From assembly GCA_947462335.1 (NCBI GenBank), contig OX381705.1, forward strand, positions 434,001-498,000: 64,000 bases of DNA, in the 5' to 3' direction. Position numbers and translations under genes: made by a program. This DNA is from Harmothoe impar (taxonomy: Eukaryota > Annelida > Polychaeta > Phyllodocida > Polynoidae). The notes below the pieces were generated by a model. That model was not told the origin of the DNA. It did no database searches and saw only the letters and a program-made list of their open reading frames with translations. Below are positions 29,841 to 40,922 of the stretch, piece after piece. The first letter of the stretch is position 1. Each line of letters begins with the position of its first letter.

Positions 29841-32800
29841 GTAGAGGCATCAGAGCAAATAGAGCGGATCTGCTCACCATGGCAGCCGAGCTCGACCCAG
29901 TTGCTCTATGCCTCCAGGAACTTAAAGTAAGAAAAAGAAAAGAAATCCCAAGGCTGAAAAACTACAAGAGCTACAGCAAAATCCCAAACCCCGACCAGGC
30001 AATGGGAGGTGTGGCCCTTGTCGTTAAAAAGCCCTACCCACAACGAGAAATTGAACTAGACACAAACCTACAGGCAGTCGCAGTCTGTGTAACGATCAAC
30101 AACCCAGTTACACTGTGCTCTCTCTACTTACCACCCAGAGAAAAAGTCACCTACCGACAACTAACATCGTTGGTAGAACAACTGCCTCCCCCTTACATCT
30201 TGCTTGGTGACTTCAATGCCCACAGCACAGTTTGGGGATCACAGTACACCAGCGGAAGAGGTCGTACAATTGAGAGACTTCTTGACAAGAAGTCTCTGTG
30301 CTTGTTCAACAGGGGGACCCCCACCTTTCTATGCAGATCCGGCAGACGATCAGCTCTGGACCTGACAATATGTCACCCAACGATCTTTGCCGAGTATGAC
30401 TGGAGAGTGCAGGGGGACCCCCTTGAGTCATTCTTACCCTGGGCACTGGTCAAAGAGAAAACTGATCCCACACAGTACTTCACAGAAACCCTACGGGAAG
30501 TGAGTACTATGTGTATCCCCAAAACTTCCAAGCACCCCCCAGTGAGACCCTGCTACTGGTTCAACAATGACTGCCGCGAGTCTAGGAAAGCCAGAAGGAA
30601 AGCACTGAAGAAACTGGAGGGCAACATGAACTTGGGAAATATGCTTGCATATTACCAAGAACAAGCCAAAACTAAACTGGTTTACCACAGTGCAAAACGT
30701 GAGTCCTTCCGCGAGTACGTCAATACCATCGACAGCTCCACCCCGTTGAAAAAGGTTTATCAAAAGGTAAAGAGACTCAACGGCAAGCCCACTCCGTCAG
30801 TGACTCACATGAAAGTTGGTAATGAAACTTTGGAGACAGCCAAAGAGATTGCAGACTCACTTGCCGATCACTTTAACAAAGTCTCCTCTAGTGCAAACTA
30901 TAGACAGGAGTTTCACCAACACAAAGAAAGGGAAGAGACGAGGCCGCTGAATCTGCTATCCAAAAACCAGGAGGACTACAACAAGCCCCTCTCGATGGCA
31001 GAGTTGCAGCATGCCCTCACCCAGGCAAAAGACTCGTCTCCGGGCCCTGATGACATTCATTACCAGATGTTGAAGCACCTTCCAAAGCACCAACTTGAGC
31101 TGCTCCTGGATATCTTCAACAACATCTGGACCACAGGACAATACCCACCATCTTGGTCGGAGGCTATAGTTGTGCCCATCCCAAAACCAGGGAAGGATAC
31201 ATCTGTGCCTTCGAGCTACAGACCCATTGCCATGACCAGCTGCCTGGCCAAGACGATGGAGAGGATGGTCAACAACAGACTTGTATGGTATCTTGAGTCA
31301 AACAACCTCCTGACTCGGTACCAATCAGGTTTCCGCAAAGGTCGCAGTACCACAGACCACCTTGTGCGTCTTGAGACCTACATCAGGAGAGGATTTGCCA
31401 ACAACGAACATGTTGCTGCTGTATTTTTTGACCTTGAAAAGGCTTACGACACAACATGGAAATTTGGCATCCTCCAAGACATTCAAAAGATGGGACTGCG
31501 GGGTAGACTACCACTTTTTGTGGAAGGCTTCCTTGCTAACAGAACATTCAATGTCCGACTTGGTGCCACCCAGTCGAAGACAGTTGACCAGGAGAATGGA
31601 GTCCCCCAGGGCTGCGTCCTCTCTGTGACGCTGTTCGGCATCAAAATCAATGAAATTGCCAAAACCCTCGGGTATAATGTGGAGTGCTGTCTGTATGTTG
31701 ATGACTTTGTCATCTGCTACAGTGGTACCTCTATGGCAACTATTGAAAGAAAGCTCCAGCAGACACTTTCCCGCCTGGAGACTTGGAGCTTGCAAAACGG
31801 CTTCAAGTTCTCAGAAAGCAAGACCACCTGTGTACACTTTTGCCGAAGGCGAAGGTGTGCCGAGGCTCCTGCACTGACACTCCACGGGAAAGCACTGAAA
31901 GTTGAACCGCAGGTTAAATTCCTTGGACTCGTGTTTGACCGAATCCTCTCCTTCAAACCCCATGTGGAATACCTGCGGAAGAGATGCCAAAAAGCCATGA
32001 ACCTTCTGAAGATGCTCTCCCACACAGAGTGGGGAGCAGACCGGGAGATTCTTCTAACACTCTACAAGACCTACATCCAGTCACGGCTGGACTACGGGTC
32101 GATTGTGTATGCATCTGCCGCAAGGTCTTACTTGGATTGGCTGAACCCGATTCAAAACCAAGCCCTGCGGCTTTGCATTGGCGCTTTCCGATCCTCACCA
32201 GCCTGTAGTCTGCGGGTGGAGGCAGGGGTCCCCCCACTGGATCTCAGACGGGACAAACTGTCTCTCCAATATGCCATCAGGGTCAAGGCAAACGAGAGAA
32301 ATCCAACTCACAACACCATCTTCAACGAGGACCACAGTGTTTTCCGTAGAAAGAAAAACGCAACAAAGCCTTATTCTATGAGGGTGAGAACCCTTATGAG
32401 AGAGGCCCGGATACCCATCTCAAAGGTCATGAAGGAAGGACCTGCCCAGTCCCCTCCGTGGACACGGGCGGGTCCCACCATCCTCTTTGACCTTTGTCAA
32501 CATAAGAAAGGAGAAACCCAATCCAACATTTACATGGAAAAACTCACAGAAATCAGCCGTCAACACCTGGGTCACACCGAGGTGTTCACGGATGGTTCGA
32601 AAGATGGCAACCGTGTTGGCTTTGCCGCATTCACACCCTTTGGTACCCGCAAAGGAGCACTGCATGGAAGAAGTAGCATCTTCACTGCTGAGGCCCATGC
32701 TCTCCTTAGTGCTTTGGAGTGGATGAGGGTGTCAAGCCGAAAGGCCTTCATCATCTTCTCTGACTCCAAGTCGTGCCTGCAAGCAATACACCAACATGAC

Positions 32801-33379
32801 CCCAAAAACCCTGTGGTGCAGGAGATCAAGCAATTGGTCTCCCACCTCAGAGACACCCAAAAGGAGGTAGTCCTCTGTTGGCTGCCCAGCCACATTGGCA
32901 TAGAAGGGAACGAAGCTGCAGACGATGCAGCTAAGAAAGCCCTGAGACTGAAACCCAGCTCGGCTTGCATCCCTTCCTCAGACCTCCTCCCGATTTGCCG
33001 AGAGTTTACCAGACAGGAATGGCAGAAACGCTGGAACTCTGACAGAAACAACAAACTGAGAGCCATCGAACCGTCGATAGGCAAAAATCCCGACCATACA
33101 GGCTTGACTCGGAGGGAATCGACAAGACTGACCCGTCTTCGGATAGGCCACTCGCTGCTGACACACGGACACCTCATGAAGGGTGAAAATCAACCGGTAT
33201 GTCAACGATGTCAAGTACCTCTGACCATGGAGCACTTGGTGCTCTTCTGTCAAGCAACCAAGAAAAGTAGGGACGACCACCTTCGTGGCACGACGTCAAT
33301 GAACAGCGTCTTCACTGACACTGGAAAGAAAGAACTGCTGAGCTTCCTCCGGGAAACAAAGATGTTCGAAAAGATGTGA
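29841..33379 (+). CDS. LINE-A copy 1 ORF2: endonuclease (defective), RT, RNase H
   Basis: The frame is open from 29666 in the flank through to 33379. Endonuclease motifs LQELK and GDFNAH are present. An in-frame deletion at about 30417 removes about 39 residues that contain the conserved SDH motif seen in copy 3 (41254-41262), so the nuclease should be inactive. Reverse transcriptase follows with FFDLEKAYDTTW and YVDD (31694-31705), then RNase H with TDGSKDGNRVGF, FTAEAHALL, IFSDSKSC and IEGNEAADDAA, and a C-terminal C-X2-C-X7-H-X4-C knuckle. The architecture fits I/Nimb-group LINEs. The polymerase and RNase H look intact; transcription is unproven because the 5' end is missing. Confidence 0.85.
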
Positions 33380-33813
33380 AAGGGGAGGAACAGGCCCCCC
33401 TGTGATTCGGTAGGGTAGGCTGGAGAAGATATTCTCTAGCCAGATGGAAAGTAGTTGCATACTCGCCAGCCCTGATCTGCTGGCCCGATTGGTATGGAAC
33501 TACGACTGGTTCGCCGGTGTCAGGATAATGTGACTGGCCAGATGATGTGTCTACAGTCTGTGGCACAGCACCTGTGTGAGGCAGCACAATAAAGCGGGGC
33601 CCGATGCCACGAGCAGTATTTCACTGCTACGAGCCGTGTTCCACTGCTACAAACAGACTCACAAACACATGCACGCGCACACGCACCCACACACTTATGC
33701 GCAACATCTAAATGAGAAAAGAAAGGACCTACTGTCCAATCAAATCTGAGAAGTCCCATAGGGTCTATGTACGCTGGGACGTTAAGCAAGTCAATCAATC
33801 AATCAATCAATCA
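29841..33813 (+). mobile_element. LINE-A copy 1 (5' member of a head-to-tail dimer)
   Basis: The element starts abruptly within the endonuclease codons (CRGIRANRADL) after target bases ATCT (29837-29840). It runs through ORF2 and a 3' region with AATAAAG, a CA-rich segment and GGGACGTTAAGCAAG, to a (CAAT)n tail that ends at 33813, where copy 2 begins with no spacer. It is 5'-truncated: ORF1 and the first endonuclease codons are missing. Copies 1, 2 and 3 differ at only scattered positions (for example 31517), so insertion was recent. Confidence 0.9.
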
Positions 33814-36800
33814 CCCTTGGAAGCGACCATTTCCCCATAATACTAAACACCGGAAAAAATAACAGCAATGAAGACCAACCTGCACGGTGGAAGACCTACA
33901 AGGCAGACTGGGATCAATTCCAGGAAACCTGTGAGAGGTCATTCTTACCCTGGGCACTGGTCAAAGAGAAAACTGATCCCACACAGTACTTCACAGAAAC
34001 CCTACGGGAAGTGAGTACTATGTGTATCCCCAAATCTTCCAAGCACCCCCCAGTGAGACCCTGCTACTGGTTCAACAATGACTGCCGCGAGTCTAGGAAA
34101 GCCAGAAGGAAAGCACTGAAGAAACTGGAGGGCAACATGAACTTGGGAAACATGCTTGCATATTACCAAGAACAAGCCAAAACTAAACTGGTTTACCACA
34201 GTGCAAAACGTGAGTCCTTCCGCGAGTACGTCAATACCATCGACAGCTCCACCCCGTTGAAAAAGGTTTATCAAAAGGTAAAGAGACTCAACGGCAAGCC
34301 CACTCCGTCAGTGACTCACATGAAAGTTGGTAATGAAACTTTGGAGACAGCCAAAGAGATTGCAGACTCACTTGCCGATCACTTTAACAAAGTCTCCTCT
34401 AGTGCAAACTATAGACAGGAGTTTCACCAACACAAAGAAAGGGAAGAGACGAGGCCGCTGAATCTGCTATCCAAAAACCAGGAGGACTACAACAAGCCCC
34501 TCTCGATGGCAGAGTTGCAGCATGCCCTCACCCAGGCAAAAGACTCGTCTCCGGGCCCTGATGACATTCATTACCAGATGTTGAAGCACCTTCCAAAGCA
34601 CCAACTTGAGCTGCTCCTGGATATCTTCAACAACATCTGGACCACAGGACAATACCCACCATCTTGGTCGGAGGCTATAGTTGTGCCCATCCCAAAACCA
34701 GGGAAGGATACATCTGTGCCTTCGAGCTACAGACCCATTGCCATGACCAGCTGCCTGGCCAAGACGATGGAGAGGATGGTCAACAACAGACTTGTATGGT
34801 ATCTTGAGTCAAACAACCTCCTGACTCGGTACCAATCAGGTTTCCGCAAAGGTCGCAGTACCACAGACCACCTTGTGCGTCTTGAGACCTACATCAGGAG
34901 AGGATTTGCCAACAACGAACATGTTGCTGCTGTATTTTTTGACCTTGAAAAGGCTTACGACACAACATGGAAATTTGGCATCCTCCAAGACATTCAAAAG
35001 ATGGGACTGCGGGGTAGACTACCACTATTTGTGGAAGGCTTCCTTGCTAACAGAACATTCAATGTCCGACTTGGTGCCACCCAGTCGAAGACAGTTGACC
35101 AGGAGAATGGAGTCCCCCAGGGCTGCGTCCTCTCTGTGACGCTGTTCGGCATCAAAATCAATGAAATTGCCAAAACCCTCGGGTATAATGTGGAGTGCTG
35201 TCTGTATGTTGATGACTTTGTCATCTGCTACAGTGGTACCTCTATGGCAACTATTGAAAGAAAGCTCCAGCAGACACTTTCCCGCCTGGAGACTTGGAGC
35301 TTGCAAAACGGCTTCAAGTTCTCAGAAAGCAAGACCACCTGTGTACACTTTTGCCGAAGGCGAAGGTGTGCCGAGGCTCCTGCACTGACACTCCACGGGA
35401 AAGCACTGAAAGTTGAACCGCAGGTTAAATTCCTTGGACTCGTGTTTGACCGAATCCTCTCCTTCAAACCCCATGTGGAATACCTGCGGAAGAGATGCCA
35501 AAAAGCCATGAACCTTCTGAAGATGCTCTCCCACACAGAGTGGGGAGCAGACCGGGAGATTCTTCTAACACTCTACAAGACCTACATCCAGTCACGGCTG
35601 GACTACGGGTCGATTGTGTATGCATCTGCCGCAAGGTCTTACTTGGATTGGCTGAACCCGATTCAAAACCAAGCCCTGCGGCTTTGCATTGGCGCTTTCC
35701 GATCCTCACCAGCCTGTAGTCTGCGGGTGGAGGCAGGGGTCCCCCCACTGGATCTCAGACGGGACAAACTGTCTCTCCAATATGCCATCAGGGTCAAGGC
35801 AAACGAGAGAAATCCAACTCACAACACCATCTTCAACGAGGACCACAGTGTTTTCCGTAGAAAGAAAAACGCAACAAAGCCTTATTCTATGAGGGTGAGA
35901 ACCCTTATGAGAGAGGCCCGGATACCCATCTCAAAGGTCATGAAGGAAGGACCTGCCAAGTCCCCTCCGTGGACACAGGCGGGTCCAACCATCCTCTTTG
36001 ACCTTTGTCAACATAAGAAAGGAGAAACCCAATCCAACATTTACATGGAAAAACTCACAGAAATCAGCCGTCAACACCTGGGTCACACCGAGGTGTTCAC
36101 GGATGGTTCGAAAGATGGTAACCGTGTTGGCTTTGCCGCATTCACACCCTTTGGTACCCGCAAAGGAGCACTGCATGGAAGAAGTAGCATCTTCACTGCT
36201 GAGGCCCATGCTCTCCTTAGTGCTTTGGAGTGGATGAGGGTGTCAAGCCGAAAGGCCTTCATCATCTTCTCTGACTCCAAGTCGTGCCTGCAAGCAATAC
36301 ACCAACATGACCCCAAAAACCCTGTGGTGCAGGAGATTAAGCAATTGGTCTCACACCTCACAGACACCCAAAAGGAGGTAGTCCTCTGTTGGCTGCCCAG
36401 CCACATTGGCATAGAAGGGAACGAAGCTGCAGACGATGCAGCTAAGAAAGCCCTGAGACTGAAACCCAGCTCGGCTTGCATCCCTTCCTCAGACCTCCTC
36501 CCGATTTGCCGAGAGTTTACCAGACAGGAATGGCAGAAACGCTGGAACTCTGACAGAAACAACAAACTGAGAGCCATCGAACCTTCGATAGGCAAAAATC
36601 CCGACCATACAGGCTTGACTCGGAGGGAATCGACAAGACTGACCCGTCTTCGGATAGGCCACTCGCTGCTGACACACGGACACCTCATGAAGGGTGAAAA
36701 TCAACCGGTATGTCAACGATGTCAAGTACCTCTGACCATGGAGCACTTGGTGCTCTTCTGTCAAGCAACCAAGAAAAGTAGGGACGACCACCTTCGTGGC

Positions 36801-37320
36801 ACATCGTCAATGAACAGCGTCTTCACCAACACTGGAAAGAAAGAACTGCTGAGCTTCCTCCGGGAAACAAAGATGTTCGAAAAGATGTGAAAGGGGAGGA
36901 ACAGGCCCCCCTGTGATTCGGTAGGGTAGGCTGGAGAAGATATTCTCTAGCCAGATGGAAAGTAGTTGCATACTCGCCAGCCCTGATCTGCTGGCCCGAT
37001 TGGTATGGAACTACGACTGGTTCGCCGGTGTCAGGATAATGTGACTGGCCAGATGATGTGTCTACAGTCTGTGGCACAGCACCTGTGTGAGGCAGCACAA
37101 TAAAGCGGGGCCCGATGCCACGAGCAGTATTTCACTGCTACGAGCCGTGTTCCACTGCTACAAACAGACTCACAAACACATGCACGCGCACACGCACCCA
37201 CACACTTATGCGCAACATCTAAATGAGAAAAGAAAGGACCTGCTGTCCAATCGAATCTGAGAAGTCCCACAGGGTCTATGTACGCTGGGACGTTAAGCAA
37301 ATCAATCAATCAATCAATCA
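33814..37320 (+). mobile_element. LINE-A copy 2 (3' member of the dimer)
   Basis: It begins at CCCTTGGAAGCGACC, in the endonuclease SDH region, directly after the tail of copy 1. It ends in a (CAAT)n tail followed by ATCT (37321-37324) and BEL/Pao sequence. It has private substitutions such as those near 35957-35990 and 36355-36365. Confidence 0.9.
34011..36890 (+). CDS. LINE-A copy 2 ORF2, truncated: RT and RNase H
   Basis: The reading is open from the element start. The first GTG/ATG-type codon is at 34011, and 959 codons follow. It retains the complete reverse transcriptase (YVDD at 35205-35216), RNase H (catalytic D-E-D-D motifs present) and the C-terminal zinc knuckle, but almost none of the endonuclease. 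It therefore could not start an insertion on its own. Synonymous-looking and replacement differences from copies 1 and 3 are few. Confidence 0.85.
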   Translation: MSTMCIPKSSKHPPVRPCYWFNNDCRESRKARRKALKKLEGNMNLGNMLAYYQEQAKTKLVYHSAKRESFREYVNTIDSSTPLKKVYQKVKRLNGKPTPSVTHMKVGNETLETAKEIADSLADHFNKVSSSANYRQEFHQHKEREETRPLNLLSKNQEDYNKPLSMAELQHALTQAKDSSPGPDDIHYQMLKHLPKHQLELLLDIFNNIWTTGQYPPSWSEAIVVPIPKPGKDTSVPSSYRPIAMTSCLAKTMERMVNNRLVWYLESNNLLTRYQSGFRKGRSTTDHLVRLETYIRRGFANNEHVAAVFFDLEKAYDTTWKFGILQDIQKMGLRGRLPLFVEGFLANRTFNVRLGATQSKTVDQENGVPQGCVLSVTLFGIKINEIAKTLGYNVECCLYVDDFVICYSGTSMATIERKLQQTLSRLETWSLQNGFKFSESKTTCVHFCRRRRCAEAPALTLHGKALKVEPQVKFLGLVFDRILSFKPHVEYLRKRCQKAMNLLKMLSHTEWGADREILLTLYKTYIQSRLDYGSIVYASAARSYLDWLNPIQNQALRLCIGAFRSSPACSLRVEAGVPPLDLRRDKLSLQYAIRVKANERNPTHNTIFNEDHSVFRRKKNATKPYSMRVRTLMREARIPISKVMKEGPAKSPPWTQAGPTILFDLCQHKKGETQSNIYMEKLTEISRQHLGHTEVFTDGSKDGNRVGFAAFTPFGTRKGALHGRSSIFTAEAHALLSALEWMRVSSRKAFIIFSDSKSCLQAIHQHDPKNPVVQEIKQLVSHLTDTQKEVVLCWLPSHIGIEGNEAADDAAKKALRLKPSSACIPSSDLLPICREFTRQEWQKRWNSDRNNKLRAIEPSIGKNPDHTGLTRRESTRLTRLRIGHSLLTHGHLMKGENQPVCQRCQVPLTMEHLVLFCQATKKSRDDHLRGTSSMNSVFTNTGKKELLSFLRETKMFEKM

Positions 37321-37324
37321 ATCT

Positions 37325-37545
37325 CCATCTTCTTCTAGCATAGACGTCTTCGGTCTGGAAGGCACCAGGTAGGGGTACTGTGACACCTGTCTTCATCCTT
37401 AGCAGATGATTGGGTGTCAAAGGACTTGGTCCACATGGATCATCCATGTTCTCTACTGTGAGTGGCCTGCCATTTACAATGGCCATGACTTCGCAGAAGA
37501 ATGTGCAGAGACAAGAGCTGTTTAGTCTTCCATTGTGTTGGCAGA
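37325..37545 (-). pseudogene. BEL/Pao remnant, end of integrase region
   Basis: The minus strand reads FFCEVMAIVNGRPLT, PLTPNHLLRM and GAFQTEDVYARRRW, the run of motifs at the end of BEL/Pao integrases. It is followed, across the LINE-A dimer, by the FW-RW-KEYL block at 29840. The reading frame is continuous when the 7.48-kb dimer and one copy of ATCT are ignored. No LTRs are visible and the 5' part is missing. Confidence 0.75.
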
Positions 37546-37557
37546 GTATTCCTATCA

Positions 37558-37800
37558 GCCGTCGGCACCAAGGTCACACTGAGGTGTTCACAGATTGCTC
37601 GGAAGACGGAAACCGTGTTGGCTTTACTGCATTCACATCCTTTGGTACCCGCAAAGGAGCACTACATGGAGGAAGCAGCATCTTCACTGCTGAGGCCCAT
37701 GCTCTCCTTAGTGCTTGTCTTGTCGATTCCCTCCTGGTCAAGCCTGTATGGTTGTGTCTTTTATTGAGGGTTCGATGACTCAGCTTGTTATCTTGGTCAG
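37558..37800 (+). mobile_element. Older LINE-A RNase H fragment with inversion
   Basis: 37558-37716 is a sense match to the LINE-A RNase H codons (GTGTTCACAGATTGC through CTCCTTAGTGC), diverged by several percent. At about 37717 it switches to an antisense match of downstream codons (CTTGTCGATTCCCTCC and GGTTCGATG). It shows the same sense/antisense type of junction as the young copy at 40.76 kb. Confidence 0.75.
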
Positions 37801-37829
37801 AGCCCCGTGAGCTCTGCTGCCTACAGGGC

Positions 37830-38470
37830 TACAGTGGTTGATCGAGAAATCCCTCCCCTTTCTAGCTGACCGGCCAAATTTTTGGCATCTGTAGCAGCGC
37901 ATCGGCTATGGTATGAAGTCCTCGACTTTGATGCTAAGGTAACCACATTTTATTATTTTTGGTGCTGTTGGTTGGTCGAAAGTCAGTACAAATGTACTGG
38001 TTTCAATAACCTTTTCCATTCTTTTCATTTTTATTTGCTTTACTTCGCTGACTCCGATTTCTGACAGTTCATCAGTGATTTCCTGTTCGGAGGTTCCCAC
38101 AAGGTCTTAACAACAGATGACCCCTTTTGAGGAGTTGAGGGACCTATGCGGGGAAACCCTTACTGGAATCCCTGCCAGAGTCGCCATTTTTAGCAGCACA
38201 CTTGGATGTAAAACAATCCAATCAACCAAGGCCCTTGCTGTGCTGTCTTTTCTCGACCTCATCAACTAGCAAGGTACCTGCCCTAGTCTTTTTGATAGTT
38301 TTAGCATCACCAGCACTGCCTTTCACGGCATTACTGATGACAAAAGGAGATGTCCTAGATAGAGACCCACCTTGCTGGAGAAATTCCACTAGTAGGAACC
38401 TTGGGCAGTTGTGGGAATTGTAGTCTCCTGTTTCTTGTCTCTTAGCAGCACTGGCAGTTTCGCCAATGGT
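37830..38470 (-). pseudogene. LINE-B-related ORF1 remnant, antisense
   Basis: The minus strand matches LINE-B ORF1 residues of about 75-255 (FVISNAVKGSAGDAKTIKK; GTSEQEITDELSEIGVSEV; CGYLSIKVEDF) with stops and shifts. A 35-base tail-like piece with AAACAATCCAATCAACC interrupts it near 38200, a further small insertion. It joins a different ORF1 C-terminal region at about 38460. Confidence 0.75.
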
Positions 38471-39420
38471 GTGATTTCGGCCTCCTTTTTGGAGGAGACT
38501 TCTTCAACCTCTTCTGCCACCTTAGCAGGTGTGTCCTTGGAGACAGCTTCTTCCACCTCTTTGGTCGGTTCAGCCACCTGCGCAGGTGGGTCCACAGGGG
38601 TAGACGGCGGAGGCCTGGTCTCCCTGCCAGGAGAACGCTCCTGCACAAACTCCTCCGCAGCAGGAGGCTGTTCCTCAACACAGGAGGGCGCCTTCTCCTG
38701 GGTCGGTGCCGGGGGCTCAGTCTCCCTTACAGGAGTAGGCTCCCGCACAGCTCTCTCTGCAGCAGGAGGCACATCCCCAACTGGTGCCTCTTCAGTTTTC
38801 TTCTCTTCAGTTTTCTTCTTCTTTGTCTTTTTCCTTCTGTTTTTCCTTTTCTTTTTTACCTCTTGCGAGTTTTCTTGTGGTTTGTCATGTTCCTTAGCAG
38901 GTGCTTCGGGCCGACTCATGGGCAGTTGTTGTCTGTTTGGACACCAACTGAACGTTTCTCTGCCATAACAGCCGTGTAGCCTCTGGTGGGAACAGGAGCT
39001 CTAGAGGCCCTGACTACCTTCCTGGCCTCGGGATGGGGATTTTCCTCACAGTGCCAACTGATTGGCCATCCTTCTCCTCGAGGAACTGTTGGCACTTCTT
39101 TGAGAAGGAAGGGTGCTCCTGTGTGCAGTTTACACAGGAAGGTTTTTTCCCACGACAGTCCTTGAGTGTGTGGCCCTCTTTGGCACACTTTCCACAGACT
39201 GCCCGTCTGGAACATCTTTTTCCAGTGTGGCCAAAGCGTTGGCAGTTGAAACATCTCATCGGGGATGGGATGTAGGCTTCCACCTTCACCAACTGGTAGC
39301 CACACTTTAGTTCCTCAGGAGGAGTTGGACTGTCAAAGGTCAGGACATAAGTTGCCGTGTCCAAGACCTGTCTATTCCTCCTGATTTTCATTTGGTGGAC
39401 GTTTGTCACACCTAGAGGAC
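38471..39420 (-). pseudogene. CCHC ORF1 of an I/Nimb-type LINE, frameshifted
   Basis: On the minus strand, 39409-39014 encodes a segment parallel to LINE-B ORF1 with three knuckles (CFNCQRFGHTGKRC; CGKCAKEGHTLKDC; CVNCTQEHPSFSKKC). The frame then shifts near 39030 to one that reads EARKVVRASRAPVPTRG and ends NNCP at 38916, and again to a long Lys- and then Pro/Glu-rich C-terminal tail (38919-38389). It may be the otherwise unseen ORF1 of LINE-A, but no copy here links the two. The knuckles bind nucleic acid in related elements. Confidence 0.65.
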
Positions 39421-39500
39421 TCAGCTCAGCTCCGATCTCCTGGGACTCCCAAACACATAAAAATCAACCAACCACAGTGAGACTGCTGTGCTTTACTCAC

Positions 39501-39653
39501 TTGGTCTACAGCTACATGGGTCCTGTGCCTTTTAGAATGACTGGTGTTGCTGTTAATGTCAACAGTGTCTGGGAGACAGCTCTTGTGTGTATAGTGTCCA
39601 GGTTTTTCCAGTTCTAGGGAGAGGTCCATCCGGTCTCGCTCATCTCATAAACA
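39501..39653 (-). pseudogene. Paralogue of the 153-bp exon, with stop
   Basis: This exon has the same acceptor, donor (GTGAGT) and length (153 bases) as 25942-26094, with nearly the same codons (LELEKPGHYTHKS). The third codon is TGA, where the other copy has GGA. It is a dead copy that shows this gene segment was duplicated across about 13.5 kb. Confidence 0.75.
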
Positions 39654-39764
39654 CTGTATGAAGCTCATACAAGGCTTTAGATCAACAAGCGCTAACAAAA
39701 GAAGTAAAGATCAATGTGGAAGATGTGGCATACTTAGGAATAATATAGTCACAGGAACCATGTT

Positions 39765-39832
39765 CTCCTGTGAAGTCCCACAGGGTCTATGTACGCTGGG
39801 ACGTTTAACAAATCAATAAATCAATCAATCCT
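39765..39832 (+). mobile_element. LINE-A 3' tail relic
   Basis: GAAGTCCCACAGGGTCTATG through GGGACGTTTAACAAATC and a CAAT-type tail. Confidence 0.7.
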
Positions 39833-39932
39833 GTGGTGCAAGTAACACATCCTCTTTAAAGTCTCTAATAGTTTGAGGCAGACATCACTACTCAGGTGTT
39901 ACAATTGAGCTATTACTCACTCGTTTCCCCCG

Positions 39933-40540
39933 CTACAGATGGATAGATTGGATGTTAGGCCCATCAAAGTTTGCAGCACCATAGGTCGCTATCCTGGGGC
40001 CTCTCATGTACAGCAGAGCTTCAAAGAATAGTTTGGTGGAATCTGAGTAGCGGTTTCCTTGAGACTTTTTCAACAGGTTGCCTGCTAGGGATTTGAGAAA
40101 GTTATGTAGGAATCCATTTCCCTTTAAGAGTCCCTTGTCTTTTGCATGCTGAAGGTTTGAGCACACAGCTTTAAGATTCCCTCGTGACAGGTGTTTCCTT
40201 GAGGGATTTTGTTCTGATCTTCCTCTGATGTGCATGCTCTTTTCTAAGAATAACCTGTTCCTTTGACTGTCTATTACCTTGAAGTTCTTTTACGAGTTGG
40301 ATGCGTATTTCATCTATCATCTTATACTGTTTCGTATTTTATCAATGTTCCTGTCCCGTGGAGGTGCATCTCTCCTGCGTCTCAAACGCTTATTGAAGGA
40401 AGGCAGTTTTGGAATATTAACACATTCACTACACATCAGGTTCGTGTCAGATGTTATCCGGTGGCATTTTGCTGCTCTGAAGCAGCCACTGAATGAGTTT
40501 CCTGTTATATGTGTTATAGTACGGCCATGAATGCTCTTTG
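39933..40540 (-). pseudogene. Unrecognised protein remnant, coiled coil plus SYR-like domain
   Basis: The minus strand reads a Cys-containing basic segment (CVNIPKLPSFNKRLRRR), a coiled coil (IRIQLVKELQGNRQSKEQ), then after a shift near 40170 a segment with HNFLKSLAGNLLKKS, GNRYSDSTKLFFEAL and NFDGPNIQSIHL. The last part resembles domains of repetitive transposase-linked proteins, but I cannot name a family. One or more frameshifts are present. Confidence 0.4.
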
Positions 40541-40922
40541 TGGTCTATGCCAGGCCCTAGATCATGCATTATTAGTAGCTTTACATCACATGGTTATTCC
40601 CCAGTCTTTCAGGATCTATTTTCTTGATGACGTTCTTGCTGGTGAACAGGAATTTGTGAAGGTGTAGGTTGCCTTTAGAACAGAGTTCCCTGTTCCAAAG
40701 ATTCAGTTGTTTGGCATCCTCGACGGTAGGCACGCTGGTGATGCCGTCGTCCACACACAATTGGTCTCCCACCTCAGAGACACCCAAAAGGAGGTAGTCC
40801 TCTGTTGGCTGCCCAGCCACATTGGCATAGAAGGGAACGAAGCTGCAGACGATGCAGCTAAGAAAGCCCTGAGACTGAAACCCAGCTCGGCTTGCATCCC
40901 TTCCTCAGACCTCCTCCCGATT

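Noticed and set aside
32572..33177. Long minus-strand frame in LINE-A
   Set aside because: It recurs in every LINE-A copy only because RNase H codons are conserved; no motif or homologue is apparent.
38411..38968. Plus-strand Ser-rich, membrane-like 185-codon frame
   Set aside because: It is antisense to the Pro/Glu-rich ORF1 tail on the minus strand.
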